Origin: Oreohelix idahoensis
Taxonomy: Eukaryota; Mollusca; Gastropoda; Stylommatophora; Oreohelicidae
Assembly: GCA_024509875.1 (NCBI GenBank)
Contig: JAMPIV010005032.1
Coordinates: forward strand, 18,658-82,657
DNA: 64,000 nucleotides
Direction: 5' to 3'
Under the pieces are notes generated by a model. It saw nothing but the letters and a program-made list of their open reading frames with translations, searched no databases and was not told the DNA's origin. Position 1 is the stretch's first letter. Every line of letters starts with the position of its first letter. The position numbers were made by a program, and so were the translations under genes. Positions 55,450-64,000 of the stretch are shown in pieces.

Positions 55450-55521
55450 GCCTGCAGCAGGTTTCGAACCTGGTTTATCTGGATTATGAAACTGCGTTCA
55501 TATCCATTAGGCCACAGACCC
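55450..55521 (-). repeat. tRNA-Arg-derived SINE head
   Basis: The minus strand reads GGGTCTGTGGCCTAATGGAT (acceptor and A box; tRNA-Arg genes have GTGGCCTAATGGATA) and later CAGGTTCGAAACCTG (T arm with B box GGTTCGAAACC). The anticodon stem does not pair well and no proper Arg anticodon loop is evident, so it is a SINE promoter or tRNA pseudogene, not a working tRNA. Confidence 0.6.
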
Positions 55522-56560
55522 GTCTCTTGCGCAAACAAAATTCTTCTTTTACCCATCTGGCCGAGGAAGGCACATCAGCCTTATCAGCGATTAAACAAAT
55601 TCTGTGGACGATTTTAGTGCTAATCCGTAGCCTGATGTCGGGCACACCCAAAATTTTCCAACATGATTGTCGGTTAATATTATCTCATCCGTCTTCATTT
55701 CTAGCAGGGATGAACCTGTAAACAAACAGACATGACATGACGACTGGTCACTGAGAGGAGTGTAAGATGATTTGAAAGTACTAAATATCTGCTTGATAGC
55801 AGGAAAATAAAATGTGTCGACCACAGAAAAGCACGTAATTTAGTCCACTCAAAAAATGTAACTAAATACTGCCGGAGAGGAAAAGAGATCGGCCCAATAT
55901 TTCTGTGACAACCTCAGTCTCATCATTCTTATCATTTTCTTTACTATCATCACCACTTTCCAAATACCCATCTTCACCATCACCTTGACCACGAACATCA
56001 CTATCTCCGTGCCAGCACTGTCCACTTTCACATTCGTCACGAAGCCCGTAAATCCGCCAACCCCATAACCACACCACCAGCAACAATTTCATGTCTCCCA
56101 GTTGTTACATATTCTGTTAACATTACACTCCACTCTTGTCCAAATTAAATACTAATCATGAATGGGTATGCTGCAGGTACGCGTAAGAAATACGAAGTAG
56201 AAAAACTAAACAACAGAAACGTTTCATACAAGTAAGTTCGTTATTTCTTACGCGTGCCTGCAATGTATGCATTTGTTTATTTTTTTATTGTTCACAGGCC
56301 TCTAATTTCTCTTTGTGTTTATTTATTTGTTTGTTCCTCATAAAAGCACATTAACAAACAATGGCGTAAGAATGACTAGGGAACTGGGACTTAAACGGCT
56401 AGAAGCTGTCAGAAAATTATGAACTCTCGCCATATCGAATCACGTGACTAGTACGTCATGTAATATTAATCAGCATTTGGTTGAGCACGGCAGTAACATC
56501 TATTATTCCTTTATGCATTCACTGTTATTTATTTCGTGTTCAATATTTCCACTCTTTCCA
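55522..56560. other. Intergenic stretch, nothing recognisable
   Basis: Short frames at 55849-56092 are low-complexity GAT/CAC repeats. TACGCGTAAGAAATA near 56178 and the near-complement TATTTCTTACGCGTGC near 56241 form a small inverted repeat. Confidence 0.5.
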
Positions 56561-56902
56561 TGATTCTCAACCGGGGGTACACGTACCCCAAGGGGGTACC
56601 TCGGGCGATTAATCCAAAAGGTGGATTTTCATGTGCTTAGTTTTTAGTAAATATTAACCAGCTTACTAAGAAATAATTTAGATTCTAAATGACATGCATA
56701 TTTACGATATTCCTAGTGAAGTTGTTGTGGTGGGGGTGGGAGAAACAGGAGTTGGAACTTACGGCTAAATAATTATTTATAATCGGATCAGCGCGATGGC
56801 TAAGTGTTCCCTATTTGTTGAAATCTGTATGCAGCTCGGGCTGTTAAGAGAACAGACAGGGCGTGTATTCGCGTGTGTTTGTCAAATATTGTCATTAAAA
56901 TA

Positions 56903-57303
56903 GAGAGTGAGAGAGAGAGAGAGAGAGAGAGCCAGAAAGAGACAGAGAGAGAAATATAGAGACCGAGAGAGAGACCGATAGAGACCGAGAGAAAGAGACA
57001 GAGAAAGACGGAGAGAGAACGAACGAACGAACGAACTTTATTTTCAAAGGGTTGAGAATTGGGCACGCAGGCCCGTCTGACATTCTGCCCTTCCTTTCTC
57101 TCGTCTGTTATATGATTTCATTTATTCTCACATGCATTTTACCCATCAATGTTAAGGAATTCAACGTTGTAAAGGTAAAATAATAGCATGCTCACATTCA
57201 CAGTATCTGATTATAAACATGAAAAAAATAGAGACAGAGAAAGACGGAGAGAGAGAGACAGAGAGAAAGAGACAGACAGAGACAGAACGAGAGAGACAGA
57301 CAT

Positions 57304-57348
<45 letters not shown>
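56903..57348. repeat. (GA)n microsatellites
   Basis: Two GA-rich blocks, about 56903-57035 and 57228-57348, with GACAGA and GAACGAAC variants, separated by unique AT-rich sequence. Frames of Ser/Leu repeats across them are artefacts. Confidence 0.9.
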
Positions 57349-57351
<3 letters not shown>

Positions 57352-57639
57352 CACGCTTCAGTAGACATTATTGCATGTCATTTAACAGCTTTGACACCTA
57401 ATTTCAGAAAAATCGCTGAAAATATGTCACATCAAGTCTCTCATTAGATTAACTGAGTACGTCTGGTTCTTTTATTTGTTTAATCTGAAGTCTTAATGAT
57501 GTTTACACTTTAAAACTCTAATTTAACCCTTAGCGATAATTTTTTTTTTGGATTCACTATAATAAAGTACATCTTTCTTCTTCTTTGATCATTTGCTGCT
57601 GACTGTCAACGCAGTCAGCGGCCATCACGCCTGATGGCG

Positions 57640-58870
57640 TTGTCGTATATTTTTAGATAGGTTAGAAAATAGTTATGGTCCCGTCTGAGCAGAGGTGATA
57701 GTGGTAAATAGGTGAGAATAAAGGGGTAGAAATAGATTTCACGAGTGAATAGTAAAGGAGAAAAAGTTGTCTCTAGACTGAATAGTTTCTCTAGTCCAGC
57801 CTATCTATACGACTATATTGTGGTGTAAGATACTCTTCCAACCCCTTATCTCTATAAAGATAAGTTTAACTAGACACATCCACACACAATTATGTGACAA
57901 CAAGACACAAAATACGTGAAAAACTATGGTTAATTGGGTATGGGTCTGACCAACACACACATGTAAGTTCCTTTTTTGTTGTTTATTATCATTACACTTT
58001 TTACAACATCAAACATGTAGAGAAATCAAATAAATCAAGTTTGCAGATATATGAAAATAACCGAATAAGTGCCCTCCCCTTGTTGAGAAAGGATCCTAAA
58101 AGAAGTTAATAACCCCAAAGGTCAAAGATAAACACTACGTTACAGAATAGACTATGAAGAACAAGTCCCCCACTAAATTTCTACTCAGTAAAGTACTCAG
58201 TTTAGCGAAAAAAAGAAGTTAGTACAATGACTGTAACAAAAGAAAATATTCACTCTCTCTATTTCTCACTGTGTCATATGTGGCCACAAACACTCTTGCT
58301 TACCTAATCGGGTGTTGGTATCCATTGAAAAATTACAATAGTCTGAACCTATACTGTCAGGTGGGTTGCCAAATATGGCCCCAGTCCAGCCTTTATATCG
58401 AATAATAATTACAAGGTGGACGCCAAATTTGGTGGTTTAATTTTCCTGGATGAATCCTGTGTCACCGCAAATAGTTACTGAAGCAAGACGTTCTCGGGAC
58501 GTTCACAGTTGCAAAAGGAGAAAAGTAATTCCTGTATTGTCAAGGATCTGGTTGCTAAGACAAATGTTACAATATTTGTAAAAACTGATAATAATGGTAA
58601 AACCTAGCGGCTGGCTCCTATGGTGAGTGCCGATTTTGAAACAGCGTAGTTTTCTGGATCACTCCGTTGCTACGGCTGTCAAACGTCAGGAATATATGTT
58701 CTCTCGTATGCCCAGTGGGCTGGAAAAATGGGATAAGTAATGCTGGGTAATGTACCGTCCAGTTACGATTAATTTTACTGTGTCTATTTCTCACTCCGAA
58801 TGAAGACAGAGGACCGAACAGTTCCAAAAAATCGAAGACACAGTGATATGAGTAAATATCATATCATGTT
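57640..58870. repeat. LTR-like non-coding repeat relic, second copy
   Basis: Shares ordered blocks with 23466 onward (GTTGTCGTATATTTTTAGATAGG, TAGAAATAGATTTCACGAGTGA, CAGCCTATCT). No coding frame. The right limit is a guess. Confidence 0.4.
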
Positions 58871-60565
58871 TTGTATTCGATCACTTCCTGATATATATTG
58901 TTTACACACGGTATCCCGTGGTTGCAGGAAGTGACGTCTTGACTCCTGCTTTGAATTGACAGCAGACGTCAGTTTTGATTTGGGACAAGCTAGCGTCTCT
59001 AACCGGCAGTCTGCTTGTGTCGTTTGACCAGTATGCAAGGAATGTGTCCAGTAGGACCTGCTTTTAAAATGTGTTAATTGCCTTTGGGCATCTTTATATG
59101 TCACCTGCAAGATCGATTACCATCACTGCCTTATGCTTTCATTAACAGTATAATGTCAGATTAGTCTTAGCAGTGTGTATGGAATTCTTGGGCACGTAAG
59201 TTGACTGTTCCATTAAAACTGAGAGTATCAGAATCAAGGACAGTAGAGACATGTGCTAGTAAAAGCTACGATGTCATATCATACTCAAATGGAGTAATGT
59301 GTTAATAAATATTTGTGAATCGTGCCAAGAAGTTAGGCCTTGTTACTGAATACCTGAGGTGCGGGCCAGGGAGTGTTGTGTGTGACTGGCCATATCTAAT
59401 CTATATATTATAATTCCTCAAAGGGAATATGCAAGGAGAACCCTGGAGGGTATTCAGCAGGCCACTGTAATAAGGAGTGTCAAGCCTGAAGTCTAATGCA
59501 CTCTTACCACAGGACGTCGGGAGGACGGTTCCTGAAATAATAAACATTCTTAAAATTACCCGTACCAGTTTCTGGGGGCCAAGCCATTGGATGCCTTACA
59601 AGCCTAAGAGCGCCTAACGAATCTAGGACTATTCTTTCAAAATGGCAGCACGCATCGTCTGCCAAAAGTTTTTATGAATGGAAGGGATTTCCATCATCAT
59701 GAATGTGCCTCAAGTTGTCACTAAGTTATAAAAGTGACCCATTATTACACAGAAGTCATAGGAACTGACTATCTACATTCAAGAAGCAAGTATTATATCA
59801 AAAATCATGGACCATATCGATGTCCTTCGATGTCAGCATGAAGCAATTCTAAGCCTAACCAAATACTAGGCTACAATCATCACTACATCCTTTGCTTGTC
59901 GAAGTCTCAAGAGGGATTGTTTTCTTGGCAACAGATAAGTCTATTTATTGTTACATACAGCTTGGCTGTGAATATAATCTGTTTGCCTGATATCTGACTT
60001 CACCATATGTGTTTTCATTACGTGTTTTTGGTTTTGTAACTAGCGGGCTGGATGGAGGGACTTGGTTTGTGATCATTCAATACCGCGAAAGCTAGGTCGA
60101 ATGAGCAAATCAAGTGTTCTATAGGACAGTATCTGTGTGATTCAGATAGAGGACCCAGCATACTCTGCTGGTTGTATAAAAGTTTGCCTCTATTGAATTT
60201 AACAGATTCATTTTTGTTAGCTGTGTAGTCATGTTTATCTATTGTTTGTTCTCATTAGTACTGTCATTGTTATATTTTATTTAGTTCGTTGCATTATTGT
60301 TTGTAATATTGTCTAGCCTCATCTTACTATCATTCATTTCATAGATGTCATAATTGTTGTGATATGCGTCTTGTCTTGTCTATTTGTAATAGAGCATTAG
60401 TTTAAATTAATTCATATATATCTTATAGTTATTCCTTTGTTTTCCATTTGTATTGCCTTTAGTTGCTGGAACCCTGTCTTGCTGTTCTTACCTGTTGTGG
60501 TTCTATTTTTTTTCATTACTCCATATTGTTTAGCTGAATACATCTACTATTGCAATTATGAATTG
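58871..60565. other. Intergenic stretch, nothing recognisable
   Basis: AT-rich. The part before 60566 and after 61619 were contiguous before the LINE landed and may be leader or LTR of the right-hand Gypsy element. Confidence 0.45.
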
Positions 60566-60575
60566 ATCTGAGATT
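60566..60575. repeat. Target-site duplication of truncated LINE (left)
   Basis: ATCTGAGATT, repeated exactly at 61610-61619. Confidence 0.8.
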
Positions 60576-61609
60576 AATAATAATAATAAATTCTTTAAGC
60601 GCCAAACACGGCGCATAAGGCAGAAACCAGTGCTCTCCAGGTTGTTCGTTGTGACGCCACTCCTCTTAGCTCTTGCACATTATTTAGGCCCAACGTTCTT
60701 CCTTCTCTTATTATTGTTCTTCTGAGTGTTTCTTTTGGTCTTCCTTTTTTCCGCTTACCCTCGGGGACCCAAGTGAGCGCCTGTAGTGGTATTCTGTTGT
60801 TTTGCATTCGTAGGACATGACCGATATATGACCATCGTCTTTTCTTAATATCTTGTCGGACTGGACATATTTTGCTTGTATCAGTCTCTTGGTATTTGTC
60901 GATTAGTCTTGAATTCTTTCCAACTGATGTTCATGAGTTTTCTAAGACATTTGTTCTCGAATGTATTCAGCTTGTTCTCCAATGATTTTGTTATTTTCCA
61001 ACTCTCACAGCCGTATGTTAACACTGAGATAACATTTGAATTAAACAGACGAAGCTTGGTATGTATTCAATGATCGTAATTTCCAAATGTTAGATAATCT
61101 ATTGAAGGCGCTAGCTGCCAAAGCAATTCTAGTATGGATTTCTCTTTGTTGTGTCACCATCCTGAGTCATTTTACTGCCTAAATAATTGAAACTTTCAAC
61201 TTTCTGTAGTTTTTCCCCGTTCAAGATGATATCAAAGGTCTCGTTAGAAAAGTTCATAGCTTTAGTTTTAGAGGCATTTATTTGGAGACCAATTTTACCG
61301 AGAGATGACACAAATTATTTATTGCTTCTTGGGATTGTCTTGGTGTTGAACTTAAGAATGCTACATCATCTGCGAAATCCAGGTCCCCCAGGAATTTTCC
61401 ATTTGTCCATTTTATACCCAATTGTTCATTGTGGGTATAGTTTCTCATAACCCAATAGCTATTCCAAAAAGTAGTGGTGACATAATACAGCCTTGTTTCA
61501 CCCCTGTTTCTACTGTAAACCATTCTGTATTCCCTTTATTTGTTCTAACACAACATCTTGCATTGTCATATAGCGCTTTGATTATATTCACATATTTTGT
61601 TGGAAAACC
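60576..61609 (-). mobile_element. 5'-truncated LINE (RTE-like), RT C-terminal part
   Basis: A 10-bp duplication flanks it. The tail is a (TTA)n run (plus strand AATAATAATAATAAA near 60576). On the minus strand RT begins abruptly at GFPTKYVNIIKALYDN and continues VETGVKQGCIMSPLLF, DLDFADDVAFLSS, GLQINASKTKAM and FNYLGSKMT. After unclear sequence it ends RMQNNRIPLQALTWVPEGKR...GRPKETLRRTI. Several stops and frame changes (near 61450, 61310 and 61130) disable it. It is a different lineage from the TAAG-tailed LINE at 4927. Confidence 0.85.
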
Positions 61610-61709
61610 ATCTGAGATTGGTGGAGTGAATATTGAATATAGCTGACATATTCATATACATAAAAGTTAAAATATTGTGTATTATTGATAAACACAAGAA
61701 TAAGCAGCC

Positions 61710-62918
61710 ATGACTTCATTAAAAGATTTATTGAAGATTGGGAAGGAACTTAATTTGGAAGGTCCAGCTTTGCAAGCTTATATTGATAAAGAAGTAAACA
61801 GACAAGAAGAACTTCGCAAAGAAGAATTGGCTGAAAAAAGGAGACAAGAGGAACTGCACAAACAAGAAAAAGAAATTGAATTGGCTGAAAAAAGGAGACA
61901 AGAAGAACTCCATAAAGAAGAATTAAGGAGACAAGAAGAGCTCCGTAAAAAAGAATTAACTGAAAAAAGGAGATCAGAAGAATTGGCTCTTGAAAAGGAA
62001 AAATTAGCTTATGCCAGATCTCAAGAGGAGAAAGCTCAAGAGGAGAGTAAATCTCAACAAGCTATAAGATTAGCTGAGATTGAACTGGAAAAATTAAAAT
62101 TACAACAACCACTGTTGCATCCTGGGGTAGGTGAAGATAAAAATAAAGATCATACTACTGCCATAAGGATTAATTTGCCAAAATTTAACGCATCCATAGA
62201 TGACATTTCATGCTTCCTAAATAGGTTCGAAACTTATTGTGAAGAATATAAGATTGACAAATCTACATGGACATGTAGACTTATGAATTTATTGGTTGGT
62301 GAACAATTAACTGTAGTCTCCACTTTGGATGACCAGACTAGAAAGGATTATGAAGCTGTTAAGGTGATTTTATTGCAGAGGTATCAATTAGATGATGAGG
62401 GATATCGTCAGAAATTTCGATCTTTGTACCCTGATTCTGGAAAAGATTTCACTGAATTTATTTCAGCTGTTAAACTGAATTTTTCTAGATGGACTGAACT
62501 ATCAAAAACTGAAAAAACATTTGAGGGTTTGTCAGATTTGATTCTAAGAGACATGGTTTTGTCATCTATTAGTTCTGATTTTCTTGCGTTCCTGCAGGAA
62601 AGAAAACCAGAGAACCTAACTAAATTACAAACCCTAGGACGTCAATATCAAGTTGCACATCCTAATAGAGTATTGAGCAAAAACAATGTAAGGGACTCAT
62701 TACCAGCTGCATCGGCCAGATCATTCCAAGACAATGCACCTAGGTATAGATCAAACAGCATAGATAGGAATCAAAGATTTAAACCATCACATAATTACAG
62801 TCAAAATAGAGGTAGATACAATTTTAATAAATACCAACCTCAAAGACATTGGAATTCATATCAGGAGGATAACTTTTATCCACAAACCTCATTTAAGTCC
62901 AATAACTGGCAAAAATAA
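61710..62918 (+). pseudogene. Gag of a Gmr1-like Gypsy element (in-frame stop)
   Basis: ATG 61710 starts a 402-codon frame. MTSLKDLLKIGKELNLEGPAL is a short helical head; residues 30-140 are a highly charged helix of K-R-Q-E-E-L repeats, a probable coiled coil. A capsid-like domain follows from about 150 (NLPKFNASIDDISCFLNRFE) to 310, similar to the Gag at 2581. An Asn/Gln/Arg/Tyr-rich tail ends at TAA 62916-62918. The same frame is open again right after, to 63494, so this stop is either a mutation or a read-through site. No CCHC knuckle precedes the stop. Confidence 0.85.
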
Positions 62919-63494
62919 GGAGATTATAACTCAAAATCAAATAGAGGTCAGAAATCATTTTATAGAGGAAATGATCAAAATGCAAATAAAAGATCTTATC
63001 ATAACAATACTTCCAGACAATCAAGAAACACTGAAAGTACCAATGCCATTGTTCATGATAATAATCAGAACCATAATGATATTGTAGCACATGCAAATTC
63101 ATGCAGTGTAGACTTAGCAAATAGTGATAACTGCACTAATTGCAATTCTTTATTTCAGCCTCAAGGAGTGCCAAGATTATTATGCGGACACCCTCTCCCA
63201 GTCATGTCATCTTTTGAAAGTACTGGTTCATTGATCTTGAACAGAGGTTTTGTCAATAATAAGTTAGCATCTTTACTCAGAGACACGGGTGCAACCACTG
63301 TTGGTGTGCGCAAGGCCTTGGTTGATAAGGTGGATTATACAGGAAAACAAGTGAAATGCATAACTTTTGGTGGAACTGTGGAATATTACCCCACAGCAGA
63401 GGTATTTTTTGGACACACCTTATTTTACAGGACGAACACTGGTATGCCTCTTGGACAATCCAATTGCTGGAATTATTATGGGAAACATACCTAA
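62919..63494 (+). pseudogene. Gag tail and protease of the Gmr1-like element
   Basis: In the gag frame after the TAA. An Asn-rich linker with CTNC, then an aspartic protease: LLRDTGATTVGVRKALVD (D-T-G-A near 63280) and GGTVEYYPTAEVF. A T6 run at about 63405 shifts the frame; the rest of the protease (YFTGRTLVCLLDNP...GNIPKL) lies in the next frame from 63367. The protease cuts the Gag-Pol precursor; this copy is broken. Confidence 0.8.
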
Positions 63495-64000
63495 ATTGCA
63501 TGAATGTACACAGGAAGATATTGAAATATGGGAAAGACAACACTTATTATGTTCAAATGCTGTGACTACCAGAGCTCAGTCTCGCATGGACAATGATCAT
63601 CACAAACCAGTCATTGATGTGTTACCTGAAGATATAACTGAAGATATCACTTCAGAAGATGAAGAAGAAAAGGAAAATAATGATGATGATATAATTCATT
63701 ATCAACAGGAAAATAATGATGATATTAAGGTAATGAATGATGTGAATAATGATGATGACAATTTATTTCAGATGGAGCTCATTGATAAGGAAACCTTTAT
63801 ACAAAGACAGAAAGATGATACTTCCTTAAAAAAAATATTTTCATATTGCTCATTTGAATGATGTAATGATAGATGACTGTGCAAAACACTGGTATACTAT
63901 CAAAAATGGGATTTTAGTAAGAAACTATCAATTTGCTAATTCCTTAAAGAAACAGATTATGGTACCAGCTTGTTTTCGACCATTCATTTTACGACATGCA
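63495..64000 (+). pseudogene. Protease end and integrase N terminus of the Gmr1-like element
   Basis: A frame to 63861 holds the protease C-terminal strand, an acidic linker (EDEEEKENNDDDI) and FIQRQKDDTSLKKIF. After a further frame change near 63848 it continues to the right edge with HLNDVMIDDCAKHWY and the QIMVPACFRPFILRHA block that precedes the integrase HHCC domain. The element at 443 has the equivalent order (LKRTQREDSSLA, then LVVPATYRNQVLEMGH). No RT lies between protease and integrase. RT and RNase H are expected beyond 64000. Confidence 0.75.

Larger units (their letters stand above)
61620..64000 (+). mobile_element. Second Gmr1-like Gypsy element, 5' part
   Basis: Gag, protease and integrase start in order on the plus strand; the 3' part is outside the window. 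At least one stop and two frameshifts. Its 5' LTR is not identified and would lie left of the LINE at 60576-61609. Confidence 0.75.

Noticed and set aside
55450..55521. Functional tRNA gene on the minus strand
   Set aside because: A and B boxes are present, but the anticodon stem does not pair properly and sequence continues without a terminator; SINE head is more likely.
56800..57083. Hydrophobic Ser/Leu frames resembling membrane segments
   Set aside because: Created by the (GA)n microsatellite read on the minus strand.

Overview
This window is AT-rich animal DNA made almost entirely of transposable elements and simple repeats. I found no convincing host gene, no bacterial-type operon and no CRISPR array. 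The mix is Ty3/Gypsy LTR retrotransposons (at least two of the Gmr1-like type), RTE-like and I-like LINEs, a pogo/Tigger-like DNA transposon, a tRNA-Arg-derived SINE, and long minisatellites. It fits an invertebrate, possibly a mollusc or other lophotrochozoan, but the window holds no gene that fixes the species.

Layout. 1-3.6 kb: minus-strand Gypsy element with order gag, protease, integrase, then reverse transcriptase, so integrase precedes RT. 4.9-20.8 kb: an RTE-like LINE (minus, about 3.2 kb without its insert, candidate 12-bp target duplication) split by a 12.66-kb Gypsy element (5746-18401). That element has near-identical 1.1-kb LTRs, a 4-bp target duplication and 3.6 kb of non-coding DNA between pol and the 3' LTR. 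20.8-28.6 kb: dispersed repeats, a short LINE copy in one of them, TA microsatellites and a decayed gag-like reading frame. 28.7-36.9 kb: a complete Gypsy element with 1.62-kb LTRs and one uninterrupted gag-pol frame, inserted in a TA repeat.

37-48 kb: an RTE relic, then a 25-bp minisatellite split by a 5.6-kb TG...CA insertion (39128-44738) that carries two related RNase H-bearing LINE fragments. The minisatellite motif continues to about 45.7 kb and reappears in reverse complement at 46.3-47.65 kb. 48-52 kb: SINE-like and dispersed repeats, homopolymers and another RTE tail. 51.9-55.1 kb: a tandem duplication of about 670 bp whose second unit is interrupted by a 1.87-kb pogo-like transposon. 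55.1-60.5 kb: SINE head, GA microsatellites and an LTR-like relic. 60.6-61.6 kb: a 5'-truncated LINE with a 10-bp target duplication. 61.7 kb to the end: a second Gmr1-like element running off the right edge.

Nothing here acts as a host pathway. The logic is layered insertion: flanking duplications, reading frames that continue across insertions and uninterrupted paralogous copies let several insertions be ordered in time. The strongest unusual signals are the integrase-before-RT order in two elements, the young 12.66-kb element with an unexplained insert region in pol and a long 3' non-coding region, an RTE-like LINE whose stop codon is supplied by its own tail repeat, and opposed minisatellite arrays.
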